Shown piece after piece: positions 27,404 through 37,595 of a stretch of DNA of 64,000 nucleotides. The DNA is from Beggiatoa alba B18LD (GTDB taxonomy: Bacteria > Pseudomonadota > Gammaproteobacteria > Beggiatoales > Beggiatoaceae). The DNA is taken from contig NZ_JH600070.1 of assembly GCF_000245015.1 (NCBI RefSeq), positions 62,001 through 126,000 of the forward strand, given 5' to 3'. The translations under genes were made by a program, and so were the position numbers. Position 1 is the first letter of the stretch; every line of letters begins with the position of its first letter. The notes under the pieces were generated by a model, which worked only from the letters and a program-made list of their open reading frames with translations, was not told the origin of the DNA and ran no database searches.

Positions 27404-27642
27404 TTTTTAATCTTACGGAAAAAAATAATTTATCCAATTAAAATAGCTGAAACTATTTTACACCTAAAAATACAGCAATCCTCTATAACCATCTGTTTTA
27501 ATTTTTTAATTTCGCATAACTGAGATTAGAATAACCTTCATAAAGTAAAACAAACCAATAGTTATGTTTTTAAAATTTGACTCATTTATGCCTAGAATAA
27601 GCACTCCACAATTATTCTTAATTTATTACGTCAGCACTATTT

Positions 27643-27951
27643 ATGAGCAAATCTATTGAAAAAAAAGCGACTTCTCAACAAGTCCGTGTTCGTTATGAGC
27701 AAACAACTGCTATTTATGCATCTCAATTTGTATTGAGTGTGGCAGGGGAAGAGGTGATTATTAATTTTTCTTCGGGCAGTTTGCCTGACCCTGTAACAGG
27801 GGAAGCGCATTTGCCCGTACATACTCGTATCGCGTTATCACCGGAGGGCGCGAAACGCTTGGTTAATTTGCTAAATCAAGCTTTAGCCAGCAATAACAAT
27901 AGTGAAACGGGTTCTAGCGGAGCCGCTCGCCTACCGACTTTAAATAGCTAA
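27643..27951 (+). CDS. DUF3467 protein
   Basis: This 102-residue protein matches the DUF3467 pattern throughout: VRVRYEQTTAIYASQFVLSV, then EEVIINFSSG, then HTRIALSPEGAKRLVNLLNQAL. The family resembles a small beta-rich domain found in bacteria and archaea, and its function is unknown. It has neither signal nor membrane segment. It ends 4 bases before the HlyD-like adaptor gene, so the three genes 27643-31929 form a tight operon. That position suggests a cytoplasmic chaperone or regulator for the membrane pair, or possibly their substrate. This is inference. Confidence 0.85.
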   Translation: MSKSIEKKATSQQVRVRYEQTTAIYASQFVLSVAGEEVIINFSSGSLPDPVTGEAHLPVHTRIALSPEGAKRLVNLLNQALASNNNSETGSSGAARLPTLNS

Positions 27952-27955
27952 TTTT

Positions 27956-29722
27956 ATGCAAGTATCTCCCGTTGACTTATTAACCCTACATACGCAATTA
28001 CAGCAATTACGCGATAAGCAGAACGAGCGCGAAGCGTGGTTGCTGGAGTTGTTACAGTTATTATTAGGTTTAACCAATGCCGCTGGGGCAGCTTATGCCT
28101 TGCCTGATAAAACAACGGGACTATTAGTGCTTGCACCGCGCATTTTGTCGCGTCAAGCCTTAAGCTGGCGGGCGGATTTAGAAAACTTATTATTGCAAGA
28201 GATGCAACAGGCTTGTGAGCAAAACCGCGTCCGCTTAACGCAGTTAGACCAACATCGGCAAATTTGGTTAATCGCTGCTCCCGTACCACAAGCGCAGAAG
28301 CAGGAAGCGATTTCCCTCGTGTTGTTATTGGGCGGTTATCAGTCTTTAGAAACGTTTGTAACGATTTTACAGTTAGTCGCAGGTTATGCAGGTATTGATC
28401 AGTTACAATCCCGCTCGCAACAACAAATTCTACAGTTATTCATAGAGTTGTTACATGTTGGACAGGTCACACAAGCCCAACAGCATTTATTAACGCGCTT
28501 ACAGCATTTATGCAATTGTCAGCGGGTTATTTTAGGGTATCGCCAAGGACATCATTGTCGAATTCAAGCGATGTCAGAAATCGCCGAATTACCCAAACAA
28601 GTCGATTTAGGCTATGCCTTAGAATCCTTAATGGATGAAACCGCAGAGAAGCGACAAGCCATTATTGCCACAACAGGCGATGCCCATCGAATTTCCCCCC
28701 ATGCGCAAAAAATTCTGGGTTTAACCGCAACGCAACAAGTGTGGAGTTTACCGCTAGCGCATCATCAAAAATTGCCAGTGCAATATGTCTTAGTCCTTTT
28801 GTGGGCAAGTCCGCCAGATCCAACGGTTACACCATTATTAATGCAGTTAAGTCACACATTAGGCATTGCTTTAACGACCTTACGGCGGATTAAACAACGG
28901 CGATGGCACGCGACGCTTAACACGTTAAAACGGCGGTTTTTCTGGGGCTTGGGGATAGCCGTGTTGTTATTTGTGCCGTTATGGATTCCTGTCACCCATT
29001 CTATTGCGGGAAAAGTGACGTTACAGCCCGATACCCGTCGTTTTATAACCGCGCCTTTTGCGGGAATTTTAAAAGCAACGCATCATGAAGCGGGCGACGT
29101 GGTGAAAGCGGGCGATGTATTAGCGCAATTAGATGAACGCGAAATTCAATTAGAATTAACCAGCTTAACCGCTGAACGGAATCGTTTAGCAAAACAAAAA
29201 GATGCCAGTGCCGCCGCTAAAGATACTGTTGCGACACAATTAGCACAATTGGAAAAAGAACGCGCAGAATCGCAAATTGCCCTTTTAGAATATCGAATTG
29301 CCAATTTAGACATTAAAAGCCCGATTGATGGTTTAGTAGTCAGCGGTGATTTACAACGGGTACAAGGCAGCCCCGTCGATAAAGGACAAAGCTTATTTGA
29401 AGTCGCGCCTTTAGAAACTATGCGCGTCGAGTTGGCTATTCCTGCGGAAGATATTGCCTATATTCGTCCTGACATGCCTTTAAGCATAGAATTAGATGCT
29501 TACCCGCAACAACAGTGGCAATTAAACGTGCAACGCATTCAACCGCGTGCGACTGTCCGCGATAGTGAAGCCGTGTTTATTGTTGAAACGACTTTAACCA
29601 ATACGGACAATAAATTAAGAGCAGGTATGAAAGGCGATGGCAAAATTGCAGCAGATGCACAACCTTTGGGATGGGTGTTATTTCATAAAGTCTGGGAAAA
29701 GGTTTTACGATGGCTATATTAA
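27956..29722 (+). CDS. Membrane-anchored HlyD-like adaptor with GAF-like N-terminal region
   Basis: In this 588-residue protein the first 320 residues are cytoplasmic and look like two GAF-type folds (about 1-170 and 175-320); that assignment is tentative. A basic stretch and a single transmembrane segment (about 325-345, FWGLGIAVLLFVPLWIPV) follow. The rest is a periplasmic membrane-fusion part: a lipoyl-like half (RRFITAPFAGILKATHHEAGDVVKAGD), a short coiled-coil hairpin (about 400-445), the second half (LDIKSPIDGLVVSGD) and a beta-barrel domain. Adaptors of this kind link an inner-membrane transporter to the outside, but no ABC or RND pump is encoded here. It overlaps the next gene by 13 bases, which implies translational coupling with the M50 protein. 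Confidence 0.8.
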   Translation: MQVSPVDLLTLHTQLQQLRDKQNEREAWLLELLQLLLGLTNAAGAAYALPDKTTGLLVLAPRILSRQALSWRADLENLLLQEMQQACEQNRVRLTQLDQHRQIWLIAAPVPQAQKQEAISLVLLLGGYQSLETFVTILQLVAGYAGIDQLQSRSQQQILQLFIELLHVGQVTQAQQHLLTRLQHLCNCQRVILGYRQGHHCRIQAMSEIAELPKQVDLGYALESLMDETAEKRQAIIATTGDAHRISPHAQKILGLTATQQVWSLPLAHHQKLPVQYVLVLLWASPPDPTVTPLLMQLSHTLGIALTTLRRIKQRRWHATLNTLKRRFFWGLGIAVLLFVPLWIPVTHSIAGKVTLQPDTRRFITAPFAGILKATHHEAGDVVKAGDVLAQLDEREIQLELTSLTAERNRLAKQKDASAAAKDTVATQLAQLEKERAESQIALLEYRIANLDIKSPIDGLVVSGDLQRVQGSPVDKGQSLFEVAPLETMRVELAIPAEDIAYIRPDMPLSIELDAYPQQQWQLNVQRIQPRATVRDSEAVFIVETTLTNTDNKLRAGMKGDGKIAADAQPLGWVLFHKVWEKVLRWLY

Positions 29723-31929
29723 TCGATACATCGCCCGCTACAGCAGAAACGCCCGCCTCTGTTAGCAATGCTCAAGCCGCGCCGCAGGCAATGAATTTAA
29801 AATTACGTCTGCGTGATGACTTAAGTTTTACCTTTCAAAGCTATGGCGAACGTCCCTGCTATCTGATTGAAGACAGTTTATATGGAAACTACTTTCAAAT
29901 TGGTGTTGTCGAATACGCTTTTATTCAACAACTAGATGGCGAACAAAGCGTCGAACAAGCGGTGCAAGTCGCGCCCGAATTAGAGAGCCAACAAATTCAA
30001 CAGATTTGTTACTGGCTCATCCATTCCCAACTGGTTTATGTCTGGAATGCCGAAAAACAAATCTGGTTTTTACCCAAACCGCCTCACGACAAAGTACAAG
30101 CATGGGCAGGGCGATTAAATACCCTTTTCATTAAAATTCCCTTGGGCAGTCCTGACCGCTGGTTAAATCGCTTACTGCCTTATACGCGCTGGCTTTTAGG
30201 CGTGCCCTTCTTCCTACTTTGGCTCTTGATTTGCGGGACAGGGCTTTATCTTGTGATGGCGCAATTTGACCGCTTTGTGCATAGCGCGAGCAGTCTCCTT
30301 CTGCCTCATAATGCCTTTTGGCTACTGATTGCATGGATTATCGTGAAAGTGCTACACGAAACTGCGCACGGACTCGTCTGCAAAAAATACGGCGGTTATA
30401 TTCATAATGCAGGCATCATGCTGATTTTATTCATCCCGATTGGCGCGTATATGAACGCCAACGCCAGCTGGCGACTAACTTCACGCTGGCAACGGATGCA
30501 CGTTTCTGTTGCAGGCATGTACGCTGAACTCTTTATTGCAGGAATTGCCGCATGGATTTGGGCGCAAACAGAAACAGGCGTGCTCAATTACTTAAGCTAC
30601 AACATCGTCATTATTACCAGCATTTCCACCCTACTTTTTAACGCCAACCCCCTGATGCGCTTTGACGGTTACTACATTCTAAGCGACCTCCTGAATATCC
30701 CAAATCTCTACCTATCAGGACAACGCTACATCCGTTACCTCAACCACCGCTATATTCAAGGGCGCACCATTACACCACCACAATGGAAACCTGAACACAC
30801 CCCCCTGATTAAAACCTATGCCATTGCCTCCCTCATTTGGCGATGGGTGGTTATTATTGGCTTACTGGTTGCCGCGAATCACCTTTTTTATGGCGCGGGC
30901 ATTCTCATTGCGACCATGGCAGGTATCAGCGTGCTCATTCTTCCCCTGATTCGTTTTAGCATGAGTTTACACAAAGACCCCCAACGCGGGGCGGTACTAC
31001 GTCACTTAAGCCTACTCTTTCTTTTCGTAAGCCTTGCCAGCCTATTACTACTGACCCAAGTTCACTGGTCGCGCACACTCACCGCCCCCGCTGTGTTTGA
31101 TTACGCCAACGCACAAATTGTCCGCACAGAAACCGCAGGATTTATTAAAAAAATTCACGTTAAAACAGGGGATATTGTCGCAAAAGATGACATACTGCTT
31201 GAACTAGATAACCCTGATTTATATCAAGAAGAAAAAGACTTAGCCCTACAAATTCAACATCGAGAACTACGCCGTCAACACGCCATCACACAAGGACAAC
31301 TAAGCGATGCACAAGGCGAAATTGAAAAACTACAAGATTTACAACATCAATACCAAGAAAAACAACTACAAATTGCCAGTCTAACCCTGAAAGCCAATCA
31401 AGCGGGGACTATTATCGCCCCTGATTTAAGAGATTTACTCGGCGTTTACACCCAACGCGGGACAGAAGTACTAACCCTTGCAAACCCTCAAGCCCTAGAA
31501 CTCAAGGCATCCATTCCCCAAACCGACATCGACGCATTTCGGGCATATGAAGGGCAAACCGTACAAATTTACCGCCATAGCCAACCCTTACACACCTTTA
31601 ACGCAACCTTAAGCCGTGTCAACCCCAGCGCGAGCCAAACCATTCTACACCCTGCGTTAACCGTTTTAGCGGGTGGAGAACTCCCCGTTAAACCTAAAAC
31701 CCAACAAAGCGAACGCGACTCTTCCGCGAAAAAAGACAATAGCGATAACTATGAATACCTCGCCCCCCGCTTTACCGCGACCATCGCATTATCTACAGAC
31801 ATTCCCAAAAATATTTATGCAGGCGAAACTGCGACGATTTATCTCGCCAGCCCACCCCAAAGTTTAGGGGAATTATTATGGATAGGAATAGAACGGTATA
31901 TAAAACGCTTGCAGAGTCAGGCGACGTAA
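29710..31929 (+). CDS. PqqD-like/M50 metallopeptidase/HlyD fusion membrane protein
   Basis: This 739-residue protein starts inside the 3' end of the adaptor gene, with AAAAGG before the ATG. Residues about 30-115 resemble PqqD-type peptide-recognition domains (Y.LIEDSLYGNYFQIG...). Several transmembrane segments follow. One carries the zinc site HETAH near residue 217 and a later one carries NPLMRFDGYYILSD, the second metal-ligand motif of site-2 (M50) proteases. After about residue 460 comes a periplasmic lipoyl/HlyD-like part (TAGFIKKIHVKTGDIVAKDD) with a coiled-coil hairpin (about 500-560). This layout matches the putative peptide zinc metalloprotease family linked to peptide export and maturation. 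Together with the adaptor it probably forms a membrane complex acting on a peptide or protein. Substrate unknown. Confidence 0.85.
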   Translation: MAILIDTSPATAETPASVSNAQAAPQAMNLKLRLRDDLSFTFQSYGERPCYLIEDSLYGNYFQIGVVEYAFIQQLDGEQSVEQAVQVAPELESQQIQQICYWLIHSQLVYVWNAEKQIWFLPKPPHDKVQAWAGRLNTLFIKIPLGSPDRWLNRLLPYTRWLLGVPFFLLWLLICGTGLYLVMAQFDRFVHSASSLLLPHNAFWLLIAWIIVKVLHETAHGLVCKKYGGYIHNAGIMLILFIPIGAYMNANASWRLTSRWQRMHVSVAGMYAELFIAGIAAWIWAQTETGVLNYLSYNIVIITSISTLLFNANPLMRFDGYYILSDLLNIPNLYLSGQRYIRYLNHRYIQGRTITPPQWKPEHTPLIKTYAIASLIWRWVVIIGLLVAANHLFYGAGILIATMAGISVLILPLIRFSMSLHKDPQRGAVLRHLSLLFLFVSLASLLLLTQVHWSRTLTAPAVFDYANAQIVRTETAGFIKKIHVKTGDIVAKDDILLELDNPDLYQEEKDLALQIQHRELRRQHAITQGQLSDAQGEIEKLQDLQHQYQEKQLQIASLTLKANQAGTIIAPDLRDLLGVYTQRGTEVLTLANPQALELKASIPQTDIDAFRAYEGQTVQIYRHSQPLHTFNATLSRVNPSASQTILHPALTVLAGGELPVKPKTQQSERDSSAKKDNSDNYEYLAPRFTATIALSTDIPKNIYAGETATIYLASPPQSLGELLWIGIERYIKRLQSQAT

Positions 31930-32040
31930 TTTTGTGATGAGTGATGCCAATAAGTTGGGTTTTACGGGTTAATATTTAAGTAAAATATTGTCTTTATTTA
32001 AAAAACTGGGTGATTTATAAAATTTTACAAACACAAGATA

Positions 32041-32114
32041 TTAAACGCACTATAAAACGATGTGAAGGACTGCCAGTCCTAAATTTAAATCACTTTATGG
32101 TACGTTTACTATAG
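32041..32114. mobile_element. Family-2 palindromic MITE
   Basis: It runs from AAACGCACTATAAAACGATG through GGACTGCCAGTCC to GGTACGTTTACTATA. Its left tip is slightly degraded, and its right end touches a truncated family-1 element. Confidence 0.75.
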
Positions 32115-32331
32115 GTTTTGAAAACCTAGCAGGTCTGTGGAAACACGTGAAAAGGGTTGACCTTAAAGATTAAAACACTGTCTGAATCAGGATTTTCAGA
32201 ATTAACAGAATTTAAAACACTAAAAACAAAACAATATTAATCTTTTTAATTCTGCTAATCCTGAAAATTCTGTGAATTCTGATTCAGACAGGCTGTTGTC
32301 TTTTTAAAAGAAACTCGCCGAACTCAGGTTA
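32115..32331. mobile_element. Family-1 MITE truncated on the left
   Basis: It begins in the right half of the A palindrome (GGTTTTGAAAACCTAGC), continues with a short spacer and a B unit, and ends in the intact right arm CTCGCCGAACTCAGGT. The left end was lost at the junction with the family-2 element. The remaining bases up to 32452 show nothing I can name. Confidence 0.75.
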
Positions 32332-32452
32332 GTTTATCTACTTTAATATCACCACTTCTTTAGCACTACCCCTATTTTTTCCTATCTTGATTTCTGTCGT
32401 TATCAGAAGCATGTCTTTTATTTCAACATAAATAAAAACGAGGAGAGGGAAC

Positions 32453-35400
32453 ATGTCTTTAAGTCTGGAAACACAAGCAACTGAATTGTTGCAGAAAATC
32501 TTAAATGATTTACAACGAAATTTCCCACCCTACGAATACTCGCAGTTAAAAACATTTATCGAGTATTTCTTCAACTTCTTAACCCCTGAGGATGTTTTAG
32601 AGCGAGGAAGCCTCATTGATTTATATGGGGCAGTGGTTTCTTATTGGCAATTTGCGCGACAACGTCAATGTGATGAAGTAAAAATCCGTGTATTTAATCC
32701 ACAATTTGAACAAGATGGCTGGCAATCACAACACACGATTATCAGTATCTTAGTACGGGATAGACCTTTTTTAGTCGACTCAGTGCAGATGGCATTAAAT
32801 CGAATGGGAATCACGATTTATTTAATTGCTCATCCGATTTTATGCGTAGATAGAGATGATGATGGTAATTTAATTGATGTTTATCCAATCGCGCCTTTTA
32901 ATAGTGAGAGCGAGAAAGAAGACGGGAGCGCGGATTGTTATGAATCGATTATGCATATCGAGATTGACCGACATACGGATGTTGCAACTTTAGCGAAGAT
33001 TCAGCAAGCCTTAACCAGTGTGTTGCAAACCTTACGCGCCGTTGTGGAAGACTGGAAACCCATGTATCTGCAAATGCAACGCATCATCGATGCTTTAGCA
33101 AAAACGCCACCACCTCGCCTTGACTCTGTTGAAGTGAATGAAACAAAAGCCTTTTTAGAGTGGTTACAAGCTGACCATTTCACCTTTTTAGGCTATCGTG
33201 AATATAAATTAGTGAAACGCGACGGCGAGGACGAATTGCGCGTTGTTGCAGGTTCTGGCTTAGGCATTTTACGAGAAGAATCAGCCGTTGAACGGGTTTC
33301 TAAAGGTTTTCATGAATTACCGCCCGCTTTGCGTCAATTAGCCAGTCAAGCGCAATTGTTATTATTGACAAAAGCCAGTTCTCGTTCTGCGATTCATCGC
33401 GCTAGTTATATGGATTATGTCGGCGTGAAGCAATTTAATGAGCAAGGCGATGTGATTGGCGAACGGCGATTTATCGGGCTTTATACAGCAGCCTTGTATC
33501 ATTTAAGCACATTGCACATTCCCTTATTGCATCGCAAAGTGCGCCAAGTGATTGAGCAAGCAGGATTTCGTCCCAATAGTCATCAACAGCGAAAATTATT
33601 AACGATTTTAGAAACCTATCCGCGCGATGAGTTACTACAAATCGATATTGGCGAATTATTACGCATCGCTATGGGCATTCTGCGCTTACAAGAACGTCAA
33701 CGGGTGCGCTTGTTTGTCCGTCCAGATACCTATAAACGCTTTTACGCCTGCTTAGTCTTTGTCCCCCGTGACCGTTATGATTCGAATGTGCGAGAACGGA
33801 TGCAAGCAGTGTTAATGAAAGTGTTTCAAGGGAATAGTATTGATTTTACAGTGAATTTATCAGAATCGGTATTAGCCCAAGTGCATTTAGTCGTACACAC
33901 CAGCGCGACGGTAACGCCAAGCTACGACGTAAAAGAAATAGAAGCGCAATTAGTTGATATTATTCGCGGTTGGGAGGATGTGTTAAATACCACGTTGTTA
34001 GACATGCACGGCGAAGAAAAAGGCACGCAGTTATTCCGTCGTTATCATGCTGCTTTTTCCAGTGCTTATCGAGAAAACTTCCGCCCACGTCATGCTGCTT
34101 ATGACATTGAAAAGTTAGAACGGTTATGCACCGATGAAAACTTGGTGATGCACTTATACAAACCGTTGGAAGCATTAGACAATTCTTTGCGCTTCAAACT
34201 GTTTCATTTAGACAAACATTTACCGTTATCCGATGTCTTGCCTATGCTGGAAAACATGGGCGTGAAAGTTATCAGTGAAGATGCATATGAAATTAATGTA
34301 TCTGAACAGCCTATCATGTGGATTCAGGATTTTGGGCTGACCCACACACAAGCGACAACGCTCGATATTAAACAGTTAAATCAAGCCTTTCAAGAAACCT
34401 TTAAACGGGTTTGGTCGGGCGATATTGAAAACGACGGCTTTAACCGTTTAGTCCTGCATCCTGCATTAACATGGCGCGATATTGTCATGTTCCGCGCTTA
34501 TTACAAATATATACGCCAAGCGGGAACGACTTTCAGCCAAGCGTATATCGAGCAGACTTTATTCAATAATTTACCGATTACCTATCTACTCTCACAGCTA
34601 TTTCATGCCCGCTGTAATCCCGAACAAGTCAATGCAAACCAAGTTGAAACCCTGTTAAAACAACTAGAAACTGCCCTCGATAGCGTTGTCAGCTTGGATG
34701 AAGACCGTATTTTGCGCAAATTCCTTGCGGTGATACAAGCAACGCTCCGTACTAACTTTTTCCAGCAAGACGCAGAAGGCGAGCCTAAACCCTACTTATC
34801 TTTTAAAGTTGACCCGCACAAAATTCCCGATTTGCCAGAACCCCGCCCCCTGTTTGAAATCTTTGTGTATTCCCCCCGTATGGAAGGGATACACCTACGT
34901 GGTGGCAAAGTTGCACGCGGGGGCATTCGCTGGTCAGACCGTTTAGAAGATTTCCGCACCGAAGTGTTAGGCTTAGTCAAAGCACAAATGGTGAAAAACG
35001 CCATTATCGTTCCTGTTGGCTCTAAAGGCGGATTTGTCTGCAAACGTCCCCCCACTGAAGGCGGACGCGAAGCAGTACAAGCGGAGGGTATTGCCTGCTA
35101 TAAAACCTTAATTCGTGGGCTATTAGATTTAACTGATAACTTAGTCGACAATAAAATCGTGCCACCGCCTAACATCATCCGTCACGATGAAGACGACCCT
35201 TATTTAGTTGTTGCAGCCGACAAAGGCACGGCAACCTTCTCCGATATTGCAAACGGACTTTCCAAAGAATACGGCTTTTGGTTAGGTGATGCTTTCGCCT
35301 CGGGTGGCTCTGCGGGATATGACCATAAAAAAATGGGGATTACAGCGCGGGGCGCGTGGGAATCCGTTAAACGTCATTTCCGTGAACTGGGCATTGATAC

Positions 35401-37339
35401 CCAAAGCCAAAATTTTACCGTTATTGGTATTGGCGACATGTCGGGCGATGTCTTTGGCAATGGCATGTTACTATCACGCCATATCCGCCTAGTTGCCGCA
35501 TTTAACCATCAACATATCTTTTTAGACCCAAATCCCGACCCTGAAACCAGCTTTCAAGAACGCGAACGCTTATTTAACCTACCACGCTCCACATGGGGAG
35601 ACTACAACAGCCAACTGATTTCTAAAGGTGGAGGGATACACTCACGCAGTGTTAAATCCATCGTTTTAACCCCCGAAATTCGCAATTTACTGGGCATTCA
35701 AACCTACGCGCTCACCCCCAATGAACTCATTCGCGCCATTTTATGCGCCCCAGTCGACTTACTCTGGAATGGTGGCATTGGTACATATGTAAAAGCAACG
35801 ATTGAACACCACAGCGATGTTGGCGACCGCACCAACGACAACCTACGAGTCAACGGGCAAGACTTACGCTGTAAAGTCGTTGGCGAAGGGGGCAATTTAG
35901 GCTTTACCCAACGTGGACGCATAGAATACGCCCTTGCAGGCGGACGGCTAAACACCGATGCAATTGACAACTCAGGCGGGGTTGACTGCTCCGACCACGA
36001 AGTCAATATAAAAATTCTTCTCAACGCCATCGTCAACAACGGTGACATGACCGCCAAACAACGCGACCAACTTCTTGCAGAAATGACCGAATCTGTTGCA
36101 CAACTCGTCCTCCGCAACAACTATCTACAAACCCAAGCCCGCAGTTTATCGCTACTCCTTGCCCCCTCCTTACTCGACGTACAAGCCCGATTTATCCGCG
36201 ACTTAGAAAGTAAAGGACGACTAGCCCGCGAACTAGAATTTTTACCCAATGACAAAGTCATTAGCGAACGACGGGCGCAAGGCATCGGCTTAACCGCACC
36301 AGAAATTGCCGTTCTACTCGCCTACAGCAAAATTACCCTATACGACGCACTGCTTGCATCCGACGTGCCTGACGACCCCTACTTACACAGCATTCTGCTT
36401 AACTACTTCCCGCCCCAACTGCCAGAACGCTTTGATAAAGAAATTCGGCAACACCGTTTAAAACGCGAAATCATTGCGACTGAACTCACCAATATGCTGG
36501 TTAATCGTGGCAGTAGCGTGTTTGTTTTCCTACTCCAAGAAGGCACAGGCTTTCCCATAGCCGACATCGCCCGCGCTTTTCGCGTTGCATGGGACGTATT
36601 CGACATGAAAAGCCTCTGGGCAGAGATAGAAAGCCTAGACGGCAAAATTACAACCGCCGTGCAATACAGCATGATGCTAGACGCACGCAAACTCATCGAC
36701 CGCTCCGCCCGCTGGTTACTACGCAATCACCGCGTACCGCTCAACATGCAAGAAATGGTGAGCGCGTTACGACCCGGAGTTAAACGCCTTTCCAGCATCT
36801 TATGGGACATCATCACCCCACAAGAACGGCAAAGTCTCAACGAAAAGCACGAACAACTGATTAATTCAGGCGTACCAACAGATACCGCGCAACGGATAAT
36901 CAGCCTAGAAATGCAATTTTCCGCCCTAGACATCGTCGAAGTGACCAATGCCACCTCGATACACTTCACCGACGAAAATGCTTTTCATCAACGCCTTGCC
37001 CATGTTGGACAACTTCACTTTTTACTGGGAACACAACTACAATTGCATTGGCTACGCGACTGCATGACGGCTCTACCACGGGACAACCGCTGGTCATCCC
37101 TATCGCGCTCCTCATTACGCGATGAACTTTTTCGCACCCACCGCGAATTAACCATTGCCGTACTTGCGCAAGAAACCACAGAACTATTAAGTGCTCAAGC
37201 CCTGTATGAACGTTGGAAAACACACAACGAACTGGGGATTAACCGCTGTTTAACCCTGTTAGCAGACTTAAATCATCAAGAAAAAATTGATTTAGCCATG
37301 CTATCCGTCGCATTACGAGAAATTAGAAGTGTTTTATAA
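32453..37339 (+). CDS. gdhB: NAD-specific glutamate dehydrogenase, large type
   Basis: This 1628-residue protein is the roughly 180-kDa class of glutamate dehydrogenase, which oxidatively deaminates glutamate to 2-oxoglutarate with NAD and so runs glutamate catabolism. The N-terminal third holds regulatory ACT-like regions (TIISILVRDRPFLVDSVQMA). The catalytic core lies in the middle: RGGKVARGGIRWSDR, LVKAQMVKNAIIVPVGSKGG with the catalytic lysine, VVAADKGTATFSDIAN, and GIGDMSGDVFGNGML for dinucleotide binding. A long C-terminal helical region (ITAPEIAVLLAYSKI-like) completes it. A strong ribosome-binding site (GAGGAGAGGG) precedes the ATG. The gene is monocistronic: repeats precede it, and a family-3 element starts directly after the stop. 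Polyamine and amino-acid genes nearby fit a nitrogen role but are not linked to it. Confidence 0.96.
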   Translation: MSLSLETQATELLQKILNDLQRNFPPYEYSQLKTFIEYFFNFLTPEDVLERGSLIDLYGAVVSYWQFARQRQCDEVKIRVFNPQFEQDGWQSQHTIISILVRDRPFLVDSVQMALNRMGITIYLIAHPILCVDRDDDGNLIDVYPIAPFNSESEKEDGSADCYESIMHIEIDRHTDVATLAKIQQALTSVLQTLRAVVEDWKPMYLQMQRIIDALAKTPPPRLDSVEVNETKAFLEWLQADHFTFLGYREYKLVKRDGEDELRVVAGSGLGILREESAVERVSKGFHELPPALRQLASQAQLLLLTKASSRSAIHRASYMDYVGVKQFNEQGDVIGERRFIGLYTAALYHLSTLHIPLLHRKVRQVIEQAGFRPNSHQQRKLLTILETYPRDELLQIDIGELLRIAMGILRLQERQRVRLFVRPDTYKRFYACLVFVPRDRYDSNVRERMQAVLMKVFQGNSIDFTVNLSESVLAQVHLVVHTSATVTPSYDVKEIEAQLVDIIRGWEDVLNTTLLDMHGEEKGTQLFRRYHAAFSSAYRENFRPRHAAYDIEKLERLCTDENLVMHLYKPLEALDNSLRFKLFHLDKHLPLSDVLPMLENMGVKVISEDAYEINVSEQPIMWIQDFGLTHTQATTLDIKQLNQAFQETFKRVWSGDIENDGFNRLVLHPALTWRDIVMFRAYYKYIRQAGTTFSQAYIEQTLFNNLPITYLLSQLFHARCNPEQVNANQVETLLKQLETALDSVVSLDEDRILRKFLAVIQATLRTNFFQQDAEGEPKPYLSFKVDPHKIPDLPEPRPLFEIFVYSPRMEGIHLRGGKVARGGIRWSDRLEDFRTEVLGLVKAQMVKNAIIVPVGSKGGFVCKRPPTEGGREAVQAEGIACYKTLIRGLLDLTDNLVDNKIVPPPNIIRHDEDDPYLVVAADKGTATFSDIANGLSKEYGFWLGDAFASGGSAGYDHKKMGITARGAWESVKRHFRELGIDTQSQNFTVIGIGDMSGDVFGNGMLLSRHIRLVAAFNHQHIFLDPNPDPETSFQERERLFNLPRSTWGDYNSQLISKGGGIHSRSVKSIVLTPEIRNLLGIQTYALTPNELIRAILCAPVDLLWNGGIGTYVKATIEHHSDVGDRTNDNLRVNGQDLRCKVVGEGGNLGFTQRGRIEYALAGGRLNTDAIDNSGGVDCSDHEVNIKILLNAIVNNGDMTAKQRDQLLAEMTESVAQLVLRNNYLQTQARSLSLLLAPSLLDVQARFIRDLESKGRLARELEFLPNDKVISERRAQGIGLTAPEIAVLLAYSKITLYDALLASDVPDDPYLHSILLNYFPPQLPERFDKEIRQHRLKREIIATELTNMLVNRGSSVFVFLLQEGTGFPIADIARAFRVAWDVFDMKSLWAEIESLDGKITTAVQYSMMLDARKLIDRSARWLLRNHRVPLNMQEMVSALRPGVKRLSSILWDIITPQERQSLNEKHEQLINSGVPTDTAQRIISLEMQFSALDIVEVTNATSIHFTDENAFHQRLAHVGQLHFLLGTQLQLHWLRDCMTALPRDNRWSSLSRSSLRDELFRTHRELTIAVLAQETTELLSAQALYERWKTHNELGINRCLTLLADLNHQEKIDLAMLSVALREIRSVL

Positions 37340-37540
37340 TTAACGCGAGTGGCGAAAACCTTTTAGAATTTTTCAACTAAAAAATGTAGGGTGGAATAGC
37401 GAAGCGTATTCCACCATACGATTTATAATCTGTTTTTGCTCAGTTTTTGCAGAATTTCAAGGTGGAATACGCTTCGCTATTCCACCCTACAACATTCAAG
37501 CTGTTGTCTTTTTAAAAGAATCTCTCCGTACTCGCGTTAA
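37340..37540. mobile_element. Family-3 200-bp MITE with IS982-like ends
   Basis: The ends are TTAACGCGAG and CTCGCGTTAA. Inside, GTAGGGTGGAATAGCGAAGC faces its inverse near 37462-37491, making a long hairpin. The ends match the tips of the IS982 relics at 12917 and 45569. It begins one base after the gdhB stop codon. The right arm (CTGTTGTCTTTTTAAAAGAA) is also that of family 1. Confidence 0.8.
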
Positions 37541-37595
37541 TCTAAAAAATATTGCGTGATTCAGGTTAATGAGCAATAGGAAAAAAGCAGAAGTG

